From NCBI GenBank assembly GCA_025450095.1, contig JANWID010000287.1:1-49415 (forward strand): a stretch of 49,415 bases of DNA, written 5' to 3'. The notes under the pieces were generated by a model, which saw nothing but the letters and a program-made list of their open reading frames with translations, was not told the DNA's origin and searched no databases. A program made the position numbers and the translations under genes. The DNA is from Bacteroidia bacterium (GTDB lineage Bacteria; Bacteroidota; Bacteroidia; AKYH767-A; OLB10). Shown here piece by piece: positions 16,742 through 25,431 of the stretch (its first letter is position 1; every line of letters begins with the position of its first letter).

Positions 16742-17473
16742 ATGAAACATTGTAAAAATTGTGGCAAGCCGGCTAACGACGCTTTTTGCAGTCATTGCGG
16801 CCAGCGAACCAGTACCGGGAGAATCACCTATTATTTCATCATACAGGAGATCTTCCATTTTTTTACGCACATGGAGAAAGGCTTTTTGTTTACTTCCATT
16901 CAAATGATCCTGCATCCGGGGGTAACAGTTTGTAATTATTTAGAAGGAAAGAGAAAGACGTATCAGTCGCCGGTATCTTATTTTCTAATCTGGATCACCA
17001 TTTTTATTCTGACCCTTTTGGGAATTGAAAAATTATTCGGGGGAAAGGTAGTAATAGATTACCAGGAATATTTCGGACCGGATTCCACAACCCGTTTCGC
17101 GATCAGCCACCTGAGCCTCGTGCTTACAGCAATAATTCCATTTCAGTCGTTGTATTTGTATTTGCTTATCACAAAAGGCAGGTACAATTATTTTGAAGCA
17201 TTTGTTGCAGTCATCTATGCACTGGGCACTGTTATTTTATTCCAGTTTGTTTTCAGCATAATAGGGATATTGTATTATGCCATTTCATCAAATGGAATTG
17301 GACTTCGCGTATCCGACATTTTCAAAGTAGTTTACCTGTCGTGGTTCACATATGATTTTACAAAGAGGTTCGCTATCCGATTCAGATTGCTAAAAGGAAT
17401 TATTTTTCTGATCCTGTCATTCGGAACTTTCACTCTCTGGAGGATGTATGGGTTTCCGGCGTTGTTTGGGTAG
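16742..17473 (+). CDS. DUF3667-family integral membrane protein with N-terminal zinc ribbon
   Basis: 243 residues. The N-terminus has two CxxC knuckles (CKNCGKPANDAFCSHCGQR, residues 4-22), as in zinc ribbons. The family signature follows: ITYYFIIQEIFHFFTHMEKGF, then HPGVTVCNYLEGKRKTYQSPVSYF. About four to five hydrophobic segments fill the rest (for example FLIWITIFILTLLGI and VIYALGTVILFQFVFSIIGIL). DUF3667 proteins are common in Bacteroidota and have no established function. The gene has its own promoter and sits alone between repeat-rich spacers. Confidence 0.85.
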   Translation: MKHCKNCGKPANDAFCSHCGQRTSTGRITYYFIIQEIFHFFTHMEKGFLFTSIQMILHPGVTVCNYLEGKRKTYQSPVSYFLIWITIFILTLLGIEKLFGGKVVIDYQEYFGPDSTTRFAISHLSLVLTAIIPFQSLYLYLLITKGRYNYFEAFVAVIYALGTVILFQFVFSIIGILYYAISSNGIGLRVSDIFKVVYLSWFTYDFTKRFAIRFRLLKGIIFLILSFGTFTLWRMYGFPALFG

Positions 17474-17574
17474 CGACAAACAGAAATGCGTATTGAATTC
17501 GATTCGTATTTTGGGTTTATCAAAGAAGAAATAAATATAAAGGAATCTATCCGCGGAAATCCTTAAAGCTCGTC

Positions 17575-17615
17575 CTCGTCTGAAGCGATAGCCTTGTGAG
17601 TGGGGGACGAGGATG
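17575..17615. repeat. GC-rich imperfect palindrome (TCCTCGTC...GACGAGGA)
   Basis: TCCTCGTC and GACGAGGA arms enclose about 22 nt. The arms match those of the cores of copies A and B, but the loop differs. It follows the DUF3667 stop by about 100 bp. Confidence 0.6.
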
Positions 17616-17663
17616 TAAGAATGTTCAGATTACACATAGTAACCAGAAACTACAAAAAAAATC

Positions 17664-17810
17664 GGACGTGAGAAAGTTATTTTTGATACGACCGAGAATT
17701 GGTTAAATTTGTATCTCGTCGAATGGAATCCACTTAAAATATGAGCATCTCACACCCTCGTCCCAACCCTGCGTGGCCTGCCCGGCAGACGAGGACGAGT
17801 TCAGGGGTAT
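17664..17810 (+). repeat. Promoter/leader repeat, copy B
   Basis: Homologous to 16279-16425, with the shared core CCTCGTCCCAACCCT, GTGGCCTGCCCG and GAGGACG. It ends about 40 bp before the start codon of the T9SS gene, so it probably forms that gene's promoter and a structured 5' leader. Confidence 0.8.
17683..17711 (+). promoter_or_regulatory. Bacteroidota-type promoter for the 499-residue T9SS gene
   Basis: TTG (17683-17685), an 18-bp spacer and TAAATTTG (17704-17711). The predicted leader of about 130 nt contains the GC-rich hairpin of copy B and an in-frame upstream ATG at 17741. Confidence 0.55.
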
Positions 17811-17848
17811 TATCAGCAAAGGTAAATTCTCTGTTCAAAAATAAATTG

Positions 17849-19348
17849 ATGAGAAATATTATAAAATTTATTTTGATTTTATTTATTTGTTTTATCAATA
17901 ACAATACATATTGCCAAGGTCTTTTTTCGAATGTATGGCAGTTGGGGTATTATACAGACTCCACATATTTGAAGTGTAATTTGGATTTTACAATTGGGAA
18001 TCCTTCCGTCAATAATTTCAACAGGCCAATGAATTTTAGAGCAGCCAATTCATCCATTTGTGATCCAAATGGGAACTTACTATTTTATACAAACGGAATT
18101 TATATTGCAAATGCCAGTCATGATACTATGTTAAACGGAAGCGGGTTAAATCCAGGCCAATTTGCTAATGCATGGAATCAAAATGGTCTGCCGATTTTTC
18201 AAGGAACCCTAATTTTACCCTGGCCAGACAGTTCTCATAAATATATACTTTTTCATGAAGTTATGAATTATGACATCAATGTAGATTACAATCCGAAAGA
18301 ACTTTACACTTCAATAGTAGATATGAATCTTGATGGCGGACTCGGTGCGGTACTCAGTAAAAATACTATTATTTTAAATGATACTTTAGAACCGCAGATG
18401 CTAACAGCATGTCGCCATGCTAATGGGCGCGATTGGTGGGTGTTGGTAAGAAAATATCAAAGTGATGTTTATTACGAGCTATTGATAACTCCTGGCGGAA
18501 TTACAGCGATCACTTCACAAACCGTAGCTGGCCCCTTAAGTATTTTTGGAGGTAGCGGGATTTTTTCTCCGGATGGAAACTGGTATGCCACATTTGACAA
18601 TCAAAGTATGCTTCGTATTTATAGTTTTGATCGGTGTTCCGGAGCATTAAATTTGATTGAATATTATTCACCGCCTATTACCACAATAGCAGGCGGGCTT
18701 TCGTTTTCTCCAAATTCAAGATACCTTTATGTAAGTTCACTTGATCAGATATTTCAATATGATTTATTAGCTTCGACTATTTCAAGCAGTGAATTCCTGG
18801 TGGCAACATATGATGGATACTATTCGCCCTTTCCACCATACCAAAGCACCTTTTTATGGCACATGCTGGGTCCTGATGGAAAAATCTATATTAGTTCGCT
18901 TTCAAGTGTTGTCGATTTAACTGTTATAGAATCGCCGGATAGTGCGGGGTTATCATGCAATGTGCTTCAACATAGTTTTTTCATGGGTAGTTTTAATGTT
19001 CATAGTTTACCCAATTTTATCAATTATAATTTGCTTCAACTACCAGGCAGCCCTTGTGATACATTAGGAGTTGGGATGTCAGAAGTGGAACATAATTTCT
19101 CCATTTCGATAGCACCCAATCCTAACAGTGGGAATTTTAAAATTAGTTATTTGTTACCTCAAAACGCAAATGGAAAATTTGAAATATATGATGTTAACGG
19201 AAGGCGGGTATCTGAAATGAACCTGCCACAGTGGAGCACGTTACAATATATTTCATTACCTCCAGGTATTTCAGATGGTATATACAATTGTGTGATTTCA
19301 TCGAATGGCTGGAGAGTTAGTAAAAAACTGGCAGTGATCCGTGATTGA
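17849..19348 (+). CDS. Secreted beta-propeller-like protein with T9SS type A sorting domain
   Basis: 499 residues from the ATG at 17849, giving the signal peptide MRNIIKFILILFICF with cleavage near TYCQ. An in-frame ATG at 17741 would prepend 36 Pro/Arg-rich residues encoded by the DNA repeat, and is disfavoured. Residues about 50-400 show WD40/SdiA-like propeller strands (GNLLFYTNGIYIAN, GSGIFSPDGNWYATFDNQ, GGLSFSPNSRYLYVSS, GPDGKIYISSLSS). The C-terminus is a sorting domain: IAPNPNSGNFKISY, YDVNGRRVSEM, DGIYNCVISS. Many Bacteroidota encode such proteins, but their role is unknown. It has lower GC than most neighbours. Confidence 0.88.
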   Translation: MRNIIKFILILFICFINNNTYCQGLFSNVWQLGYYTDSTYLKCNLDFTIGNPSVNNFNRPMNFRAANSSICDPNGNLLFYTNGIYIANASHDTMLNGSGLNPGQFANAWNQNGLPIFQGTLILPWPDSSHKYILFHEVMNYDINVDYNPKELYTSIVDMNLDGGLGAVLSKNTIILNDTLEPQMLTACRHANGRDWWVLVRKYQSDVYYELLITPGGITAITSQTVAGPLSIFGGSGIFSPDGNWYATFDNQSMLRIYSFDRCSGALNLIEYYSPPITTIAGGLSFSPNSRYLYVSSLDQIFQYDLLASTISSSEFLVATYDGYYSPFPPYQSTFLWHMLGPDGKIYISSLSSVVDLTVIESPDSAGLSCNVLQHSFFMGSFNVHSLPNFINYNLLQLPGSPCDTLGVGMSEVEHNFSISIAPNPNSGNFKISYLLPQNANGKFEIYDVNGRRVSEMNLPQWSTLQYISLPPGISDGIYNCVISSNGWRVSKKLAVIRD

Positions 19349-19450
19349 TTGGGGCGCGGGAATTGTATTATTTTCACAGATTAAACCAGTAATAAATTTT
19401 TCTTTTACGATCGATTTCAGGAATAATCATATCAAATCATAATAAATTTA

Positions 19451-19464
19451 TCCGCCGCGGCGGA
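19451..19464. repeat. TCCGCCGCGGCGGA palindrome
   Basis: A perfect 14-bp GC-only palindrome embedded in AT-rich sequence with ATCATAACAAATCATAA repeats on both sides. It lies between convergent genes ending at 19348 and 19485 and could act as a transcription stop or a repeat remnant. Confidence 0.6.
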
Positions 19465-19484
19465 TCATAACAAATCATAAAAAA

Positions 19485-20597
19485 TCAGGAATTATAATTA
19501 TATCTATCCATCACAAACCCTAACTTCTCTTTAATCATTTTTTTCATCCCCTCATCATAATTATGCTTGTTAGCCTTGTAATCGGAATAATGCTGTATTT
19601 CTTTTTTGATATATGGCAAAGCCTCATCAAATCCTCCCAGCTCCAGTTGTTCGTAGGCAGCTTTTAGATATTTTTCTGGCTCCCTGCTGAACGTTTCATA
19701 ATCCATTTCAAAAAGTTGATTTTTATTTAACAAATTACTTTCGGTAAAATAAGCTTCCATAGTTGCCTTGTATGTATACAGGATATGTTCCTGCATTTGT
19801 TCAGCTGTAATAGTATGAAACGCGATCTCCGGAAGCACACTGGCATACAATTTTTGATTTGAAGCATAAACCTCATACGGGTGCCGGTGAATGTGAATGA
19901 ACTTTGCATCCGGGAAAAGTTCCAGCAAAAGTTTTACTCGGCCCGTATTAAAAGGACTTTTTAAAATTAACCGTTTCCCGTTATTTTTCAGCGTGAGTTT
20001 TTTGAAAAGCAACATGATATTCCGGGAAAAATTATCACGCTCCTTTTTATTTCCGGTAAACCTTACAAACCGATCAAAATATTCCGAAAACCGTCTAGGA
20101 AAAAAAAGCGCATTGGCCATCGACTCCAGTCCCATATTAGCCAGTGCAAACTCTTCTTCCTTCGGAACATCCGGACCTAATTCGAGATTATCCATCGGGC
20201 GCTTTTCGGGAAGTACGCGTTTTGCGATACGACGTAATACATGTCCAAATGTGAACATTACATGTGGTCCCATGCATTCGTACATTTTAGAGAAAGCAAA
20301 CTGCGGATCCTTACTCAACAAATACACGAGGTAGGTAGTCCCGCTTCTTGGATATCCTAAAATGAAAACCGGATTATTTACCTGCGTATTCCGTATTTTC
20401 TTGTTGTATAATATTTTCTCCGCAATAACAAATGGGATGTTGAGTAAAATGATGGGGACGGAAAACAAAAGCCTGGGCCAGAAACGTGGAGCAATACGAA
20501 AGCGATTGTCGGCAACTACCCTGAAAAAATTAGAAAAACTGCTTCCGCTGATGATATGAGTGAAAACCTTATGTGAATTGCTGAAATCGATACGCAT
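19485..20597 (-). CDS. Sulfotransferase-family protein
   Basis: 370 residues from the ATG at 20597; a TTG six codons upstream is less likely. GYPRSGTTYL (residues 81-90) is the 5'-phosphosulfate (PAPS) loop of sulfotransferases, after a hydrophobic helix (LLFSVPIILLNIPFVIAE). The 3'-phosphate region is NNGKRLILKSPFNTGRVKLLLELFP and HIHRHPYEVYASNQ. This arrangement matches the Sulfotransfer_3 group, whose bacterial members transfer sulfate to lipids, carbohydrates or small molecules, though many are uncharacterised. The hydrophobic segment suggests membrane association. No PAPS synthesis gene is seen here. It is transcribed alone, divergent from the DUF5686 gene. Confidence 0.85.
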   Translation of the reverse strand: MRIDFSNSHKVFTHIISGSSFSNFFRVVADNRFRIAPRFWPRLLFSVPIILLNIPFVIAEKILYNKKIRNTQVNNPVFILGYPRSGTTYLVYLLSKDPQFAFSKMYECMGPHVMFTFGHVLRRIAKRVLPEKRPMDNLELGPDVPKEEEFALANMGLESMANALFFPRRFSEYFDRFVRFTGNKKERDNFSRNIMLLFKKLTLKNNGKRLILKSPFNTGRVKLLLELFPDAKFIHIHRHPYEVYASNQKLYASVLPEIAFHTITAEQMQEHILYTYKATMEAYFTESNLLNKNQLFEMDYETFSREPEKYLKAAYEQLELGGFDEALPYIKKEIQHYSDYKANKHNYDEGMKKMIKEKLGFVMDRYNYNS

Positions 20598-20667
20598 GTG
20601 TTTATTTAAAAACAACGAAGTTGCGAAGGTACAAAGTAGGATGAAGGGTGTATAAAATTTCCCAAAT

Positions 20668-20782
20668 AAATCCGCGTAAATCTGCCCGATCCGTTAAATC
20701 CGTGTTCTTATTTGAGTTCTATATTACCAATTAAATAAAATGGAACGCAGATTTAACGGATTTAACGGATTTACGCAGATAC
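20668..20782. repeat. Inverted pair of ACGGATTTAACGG repeats
   Basis: The 40-bp arm at 20668-20707 is the imperfect reverse complement of 20743-20782 (about 33 of 40 positions), with a 35-bp AT-rich loop. Key unit: CAGATTTAACGGATTTAACGG. A third copy at 16561 is split by the MITE-like element. The pair fills the divergent spacer between the sulfotransferase and DUF5686 genes. Confidence 0.8.
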
Positions 20783-20798
20783 ATTCAAGCCTTTCCGT

Positions 20799-20806
20799 TA
20801 AATTTG
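20799..20806 (+). promoter_or_regulatory. -7 box (TAAATTTG) touching the start codon
   Basis: The TAnnTTTG match ends 4 bp before the GTG at 20811, so transcription would start at or about the start codon and the mRNA may be leaderless. No good -33 TTG is seen at the right spacing. Confidence 0.45.
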
Positions 20807-20810
20807 TCAC

Positions 20811-23321
20811 GTGACCCGCTACGCTTCCGACATCACCCGGTTTTTTTGCCTGCTTTTGATGTTATTGGTTTTAGTAGTTGGAAACTCATTTGCTCAGAAA
20901 ACACTGGTATTCGGACGGATTGTGGAAGCCACCACCGGCGCTCCCGTTGCGTTTGCTCATATTGCTTTCAAAGGAACCACTGTTGGCACAACATCCGATG
21001 AGCTGGGCAATTTTACCCTGGAGACTTCCGAAACGTACGACCGGCTTTCCTTCACTGCCATCGGATACCACGATACCGTGATCACCATCCGGGTTCATGA
21101 ACGCCAGGAACTACGCGTGCCACTCACTTCCACCGACTATACGCTGGATGAGGTGGTGATCCACGCCGGCGAAAATCCTGCGTTTGAGATCCTGCGACAG
21201 GCGATCGCACGGAAACCCGTAAATGATCCGGAGAATTACGAAGCTTATGAATACCGGTCCTACAACAAGGCACAATTTGACCTGAACAATTTTTCGGATA
21301 AAATAAAGAAGAACCCGCTGTTCCGACCTTTCCCTTTTATCTGGGAATACCAGGATACCATGGCGAATGGCGTCCGCTACCTGCCGTTTTTGTTTAAAGA
21401 AAATGTACGCGACCATTATTACCGGAAGCAACCACCGGCTTACAAGGAATATATTATCGGCTCGCGAAAGAAACAGTTTTTCCGTGGACCGAAAATTGAA
21501 AAATTTATTGAAGAACTTTATCTCAATCCCGATGTCTATAAAAATTTTGTAATTATCCTCAACAAAAGTTTTCCGAGCCCGCTTAACGATGAATACAAAC
21601 GTTTTTACAAATTCGTGCTGGAGGATTCACTTCAGAACATTGACGGATTACCTTGTTACCATATTCGCTTTTACCCAAAGGGAGCCAGTGATGTAGCGTT
21701 CACCGGTGAAATGTTCATCCACGACAGCACCTTTGCGGTGAAACGCATGGATCTTAACTTCAGCATCGAGGCGAATGTGAATTTCGTCCGTAGTTTTTAC
21801 ATCCGTCTCGATTACGATCGTGTACAGGAACAATACTGGTTCATCAAACAGATCCGCGTTCTGGCCGATTTCACTGTGGTGGAAAACTCACCCGAGCTGA
21901 CTGGCTTTTTTGGGAAACGATTTTCGGAATACAAAAATGTTGTGATCAACCAGGTTCGTCATGATAGCATTTACACGAACACCGATCAGGCTTATGAATA
22001 CGACAGCCTGGCAATACAGGATCCGGCATTTTTTGAAGCCGAGCGTGGTGATACGCTGAGTTTAGAAGAGCAAAATATTTTTCACCTTGTCGATACCATC
22101 GAAGATAACTGGAAGTTCCGGATTTTCAAAGGTGCATTCAGCACGATTGGATCGGGATGGATTCCATTTAAAAATATTGACATTGGAAATGTATGGACTT
22201 TCTTAAGCTATAATGATATTGAAGGAATGCGGATCAAAACAGGTTTCCGTACATCGAAGTTCAGCGAATGGCGTTTGCAACCGCGGGGATATGTGGCTTA
22301 TGGTACGAAGGATAATGAATGGAAGTACTTTGCGGAACTGAACTGGATATTTCACAAGGTGCCCGGCCGTTATAGTTTATTGGGTGTAGCTCAACAGGAG
22401 GATGTGGATCAGCTGGGGCGAAGCTATTATGCTTTGCCGCTTGATAATTTTTTAACGTATTTCCTGCAGGTGGTCCCGCTTGATACACGAACATTTGTAA
22501 GGAACCGGCTTGCTTACCTGGAACGCCAGTGGTTTCTTGGTTTTGTGACCCGTGTAGCTGTGTTCAACCAGGAAGTAACTCCCTTTGGCGATTATTCATT
22601 TTATGAATTGGACGATACCGCTGTACCCGTAGTTGAAGATAAATTCCGGCTGGGCGGATTTCGCCTGAACGGTCGTTATGCACATGGTGAAAAGGAAGTG
22701 CATGCGAAATTCTATGATAGTGAAACGAAATTTTTCATGTTGAAATACCCGTCGGTGTCGTTCGATTATATTTATGGACAGAAGGGAATGCTGAATTCAC
22801 AATTTGATTACCAACGCGCGAGCATCAGGATCGAACATCAACAACGAATGAATCGCTGGGGATATTTGTCATACCTGGTTGAAGGAGGAAAAGTGTGGGG
22901 CACCGTTCCTTATACGTTTTTGGCTATCCCTTTCGGGAACCAGGCTATTCTCACCGACCGTGCCTCTTTTAATATGATGAATTATGTAGAGTTTGCTTCC
23001 GATGAGTATATCACAGTACACCTGGAACATCATTTCGATGGGTTATTTTTCAACCGTATCCCGGGTGTGCGGGTGTTGAAGCTGCGTGAGTTTTTACTTG
23101 CTAAAGTTTTCGCCGGAAAATTATCGGATAAAAATAATGCACGGTACTGGGCATTCCCCGAACGGCTTCATCCCATAGAAGAACCGTATGTGGAAGTTGG
23201 TTTTGGTATTGAAAATATACTGAAGCTCGGACGCATTGATTTTACCTGGCGACTTAATTATCTCGATCATGATGATACGTACCGGTTTTTACCAAAACCT
23301 TCTTTTCAGTTCAGGTTTTAG
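20811..23321 (+). CDS. DUF5686 outer-membrane protein with carboxypeptidase-like regulatory domain
   Basis: 836 residues, GTG start followed by a signal peptide (FFCLLLMLLVLVVGNSFAQ). Residues about 30-115 form the carboxypeptidase-like regulatory domain (VFGRIVEATTGAPVAFAHIAFKG, TSDELGNFTL, LDEVVIHAGENPAFEILRQAI). The rest is beta-rich with alternating aromatic strands and ends in a terminal Phe (FLPKPSFQFRF), typical of an outer-membrane beta barrel. DUF5686 proteins resemble the domain layout of TonB-dependent-receptor relatives but lack a plug; their function is not established. A paralogue of similar length is at 41517. The downstream operon begins 71 bp later after a hairpin, so it is probably separate. 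Confidence 0.87.
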   Translation: MTRYASDITRFFCLLLMLLVLVVGNSFAQKTLVFGRIVEATTGAPVAFAHIAFKGTTVGTTSDELGNFTLETSETYDRLSFTAIGYHDTVITIRVHERQELRVPLTSTDYTLDEVVIHAGENPAFEILRQAIARKPVNDPENYEAYEYRSYNKAQFDLNNFSDKIKKNPLFRPFPFIWEYQDTMANGVRYLPFLFKENVRDHYYRKQPPAYKEYIIGSRKKQFFRGPKIEKFIEELYLNPDVYKNFVIILNKSFPSPLNDEYKRFYKFVLEDSLQNIDGLPCYHIRFYPKGASDVAFTGEMFIHDSTFAVKRMDLNFSIEANVNFVRSFYIRLDYDRVQEQYWFIKQIRVLADFTVVENSPELTGFFGKRFSEYKNVVINQVRHDSIYTNTDQAYEYDSLAIQDPAFFEAERGDTLSLEEQNIFHLVDTIEDNWKFRIFKGAFSTIGSGWIPFKNIDIGNVWTFLSYNDIEGMRIKTGFRTSKFSEWRLQPRGYVAYGTKDNEWKYFAELNWIFHKVPGRYSLLGVAQQEDVDQLGRSYYALPLDNFLTYFLQVVPLDTRTFVRNRLAYLERQWFLGFVTRVAVFNQEVTPFGDYSFYELDDTAVPVVEDKFRLGGFRLNGRYAHGEKEVHAKFYDSETKFFMLKYPSVSFDYIYGQKGMLNSQFDYQRASIRIEHQQRMNRWGYLSYLVEGGKVWGTVPYTFLAIPFGNQAILTDRASFNMMNYVEFASDEYITVHLEHHFDGLFFNRIPGVRVLKLREFLLAKVFAGKLSDKNNARYWAFPERLHPIEEPYVEVGFGIENILKLGRIDFTWRLNYLDHDDTYRFLPKPSFQFRF

Positions 23322-23343
23322 ATCACGTATCATTTTTAAACAG

Positions 23344-23363
23344 GGACGCGATGTATCGCGTCC
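23344..23363 (+). terminator. Hairpin GGACGCGAT/ATCGCGTCC after DUF5686 gene
   Basis: A 9-bp perfect stem with a 2-nt loop lies 22 bp after the stop, followed by a T-rich stretch that is interrupted. It may be a weak terminator or a repeat palindrome. Confidence 0.5.
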
Positions 23364-23379
23364 TTACATTTATTTTTAG

Positions 23380-23387
23380 TAGTTTTG
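23380..23387 (+). promoter_or_regulatory. -7 box (TAGTTTTG) touching the operon start
   Basis: TAnnTTTG ends 5 bp before the ATG at 23393, the same geometry as at 20799-20811. It would yield a leaderless or near-leaderless transcript of the ACP operon. Confidence 0.45.
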
Positions 23388-23392
23388 CATTA

Positions 23393-23905
23393 ATGAAATT
23401 TAAGCAACAGCTCTCCTCCATACTTTTATTATTTATTATTTCTGCTTATCCTGTCATTGCGCAACAGGCATCACCGTTACTTATTGAAGCGCGTCAGAAA
23501 ATGCCCCGGGCTTTTGAAGATGAAAAGGAAAGCCAGGCACTTTACGACAAGATTTCAAAAGTAAAAGATCCCGACCCGATTCTGAAAGGATACATTGGCG
23601 GGGTAAACATCGCACAATCGAAGCATGCTCCGTTATTAGATAAATCGGGCTACTTTAAAAAAGGAACGGCGCTACTCGATGAAGCCATAAAAGAAAAGCC
23701 AAACACTCTTGAATTGCTTTTTCTTCGACTTACCATTCAAATTAACTTACCATCTTTCCTTGGATATAATGACAACCGGGATGATGATAAAAAATTTGTG
23801 CTGGCAAACCTTGCGTCAGCAACACCTGACCTGCGGCAGCGGATTTCCAACTTTATCAGGAAATCGGATTTTTTTACAGATGAAGAGAAAGCAATGATTA
23901 ATTGA
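23393..23905 (+). CDS. Small secreted protein of unknown function, first gene of ACP operon
   Basis: 170 residues from the ATG at 23393, which gives a normal signal peptide (LLLFIISAYPVIAQ). Codons upstream to 23351 are open, but they run through the hairpin and promoter box. The mature part is helical and charged: LIEARQKMPRAFEDEKESQALYDKI, YIGGVNIAQSKHAPL, GTALLDEAIKEKPNTLELLFLRLTIQ, then LPSFLGYN. The pattern suggests a TPR-like or other all-alpha scaffold, and I do not recognise a family. The stop is only 6 bp from the acyl carrier protein start, so it is co-transcribed with biosynthetic genes although it appears to be exported. Confidence 0.8.
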   Translation: MKFKQQLSSILLLFIISAYPVIAQQASPLLIEARQKMPRAFEDEKESQALYDKISKVKDPDPILKGYIGGVNIAQSKHAPLLDKSGYFKKGTALLDEAIKEKPNTLELLFLRLTIQINLPSFLGYNDNRDDDKKFVLANLASATPDLRQRISNFIRKSDFFTDEEKAMIN

Positions 23906-23911
23906 AATGGT

Positions 23912-24157
23912 ATGAACATTTCTCCGGCACTGATCGATTTTATTAGAACCAACCTGGTGGCAGAAGGTGTTGAAGTAAATGAAACAACTACATTCGATAG
24001 CCTGGGACTCGATTCCTTTTCCATAATTGAAATTGTATTGTTCATTGAACGGAAATTCGGCGTGACGCTTCCCGATAAGGAACTCACCAAAGAAAATATG
24101 CATTCAGTGGAAACATTGACACGCTGTGTGGAACGATACCTCTCTGTTAATTCGTGA
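23912..24157 (+). CDS. Acyl/peptidyl carrier protein
   Basis: 81 residues. LGLDSFSIIEIVLFIERKFG carries Ser35 in the G-L-D-S context, the phosphopantetheine attachment site, followed by the typical helix II/III pattern (PDKELTKENMHSVETL). Length is standard for a discrete carrier protein. It is not the housekeeping AcpP, since it sits outside a fatty-acid operon and next to an oxidoreductase and an acyl-AMP ligase. The tail overlaps the next start (GTGA), so translation is coupled. It probably holds a substrate loaded by the ligase. Confidence 0.9.
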   Translation: MNISPALIDFIRTNLVAEGVEVNETTTFDSLGLDSFSIIEIVLFIERKFGVTLPDKELTKENMHSVETLTRCVERYLSVNS

Positions 24158-25431
24158 ATTCAAATAAGTCTGATATATTGACAGACCCCGGAGTACTCAT
24201 CATCGGTGGTGGAGCTGCAGGTGTTGCTGCAGCTGTAGGTGCTGCACAACATGGTGTTCCGGTAGCCCTGCTGGAGAAAAATTCATTTTTGGGAGGGAAG
24301 GCTACCGCTTCGTATGTAGGTACCGTTTGCGGATTATATTATCGAAGCGAAAACGATGGAATAAACTATGCGCATTCGGGATTTCCCATGGAATTTGCGG
24401 AATCACTTTCGCGGAAGAGCAATTCAACTCCCATTCGTTATAAAGAGGGATTGAAGTTTTTGTCTTATGAAGATTCCGTTTTTAAGGAATTAAGTCTTGA
24501 TTACCTAAGGAAAACTAAACAGTCGTATTTTCTGAATGCACAGTTAGTCGGAGCAGAGGTTGCTGATAATCGAATTGTAGCCGTCACAACAGTTATTGAT
24601 GGCAATAAAAAAGTAATTCAACCCGGCGCAGTTATAGACACCTCTGGGTTCAACCTGGTAGCTTCATTGTTAAATCTGAATTCCATTACAAGTGACCATT
24701 ACCAGGCAGCCGCTCAGGTGTTTGGTTTATCCGGGATCGGGGAGAATAATGCTGCAACTATTTCCATGAGTCTTTTGCGCGGTGTGCAGAAAGGAATTTT
24801 ATCCGGGTCGTTGAAACAGTTTTATGAATTTGTTTCAGTTGTACCGGGATCTGTAAAAAACGGAAATGTTCTGTTGAAGTTGCCACTGCCGGATACAATT
24901 GTCAATGATGATGACCAACAGGAGAGATTGAATGTTTTTGCAATGTCAGCTGTACAGGAGCTAGCATTATATTTAAGAGCACAAACAGAGCTATTCAAAA
25001 ATTCTGTTCTTTCATATGTTGCACCCGAAGCCGGAATTAGAACTGGTCCGCGAAATTTAGGAAGAGCCGTGCTAACAGGAAAACATGTGCTTTCCGCAGA
25101 AAAATTTCTTGACGCCATTGCACGCGGTACGTGGCCTGTGGAATACTGGGAACCGGGTAAGCCTGTGCGAATGGAATATTTCGCTATGGATGATCACTAT
25201 GATATTCCAGCTGGTGCATTGCAGTCAAATCAAATTGAAAATTTATTTTTCGCCGGGCGAAATATTTCCGCAGATGATACCGCTATTGCCAGTGCAAGAG
25301 TGATTGGTACATGTCTGGCTACTGGCTATGCAGCCGGTGTGATGGCAGCGCACCAGGTAAAGGGTCAACCCCTTTCTCAAGCTGTTTCAGTTGTGCAAAA
25401 CGAATTGTTTGGAACACCGGTGATCTCATGA
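24154..25431 (+). CDS. FAD-dependent oxidoreductase (FAD_oxidored-like)
   Basis: 425 residues, GTG start overlapping the ACP stop. The dinucleotide fold is VLIIGGGAAGVAAAVGAAQHG (G18, G20, G23), then ALLEKNSFLGGKAT with the GG motif that contacts FAD. The C-terminal FAD motif is NLFFAGRNISADDTAIASARVIGTCLATG. This matches the FAD_oxidored family (succinate dehydrogenase-flavoprotein-like fold), whose members act on diverse substrates. A carrier-bound acyl or aminoacyl substrate is inferred only from the neighbours. No conserved His/Arg pair diagnostic of fumarate reductases is evident. The gene ends in an ATGA overlap with the ligase. Confidence 0.85.
   Translation: MNSNKSDILTDPGVLIIGGGAAGVAAAVGAAQHGVPVALLEKNSFLGGKATASYVGTVCGLYYRSENDGINYAHSGFPMEFAESLSRKSNSTPIRYKEGLKFLSYEDSVFKELSLDYLRKTKQSYFLNAQLVGAEVADNRIVAVTTVIDGNKKVIQPGAVIDTSGFNLVASLLNLNSITSDHYQAAAQVFGLSGIGENNAATISMSLLRGVQKGILSGSLKQFYEFVSVVPGSVKNGNVLLKLPLPDTIVNDDDQQERLNVFAMSAVQELALYLRAQTELFKNSVLSYVAPEAGIRTGPRNLGRAVLTGKHVLSAEKFLDAIARGTWPVEYWEPGKPVRMEYFAMDDHYDIPAGALQSNQIENLFFAGRNISADDTAIASARVIGTCLATGYAAGVMAAHQVKGQPLSQAVSVVQNELFGTPVIS

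Larger units (their letters stand above)
17474..17848. other. Repeat-rich intergenic region
   Basis: 375 bp with a CCTCGTC...GACGAGG imperfect palindrome at 17575-17615 and the promoter/leader copy B at 17664-17810. The next gene could be read from an ATG inside copy B, but its signal peptide starts at 17849. Confidence 0.6.

Noticed and set aside
17741..17848. N-terminal extension of the T9SS protein from the ATG at 17741
   Set aside because: The extra residues are encoded by a DNA repeat, and they would bury the signal peptide. The ATG at 17849 is a better start.
19897..20334. 145-codon plus-strand frame inside the sulfotransferase
   Set aside because: It is antisense to conserved sulfotransferase motifs.
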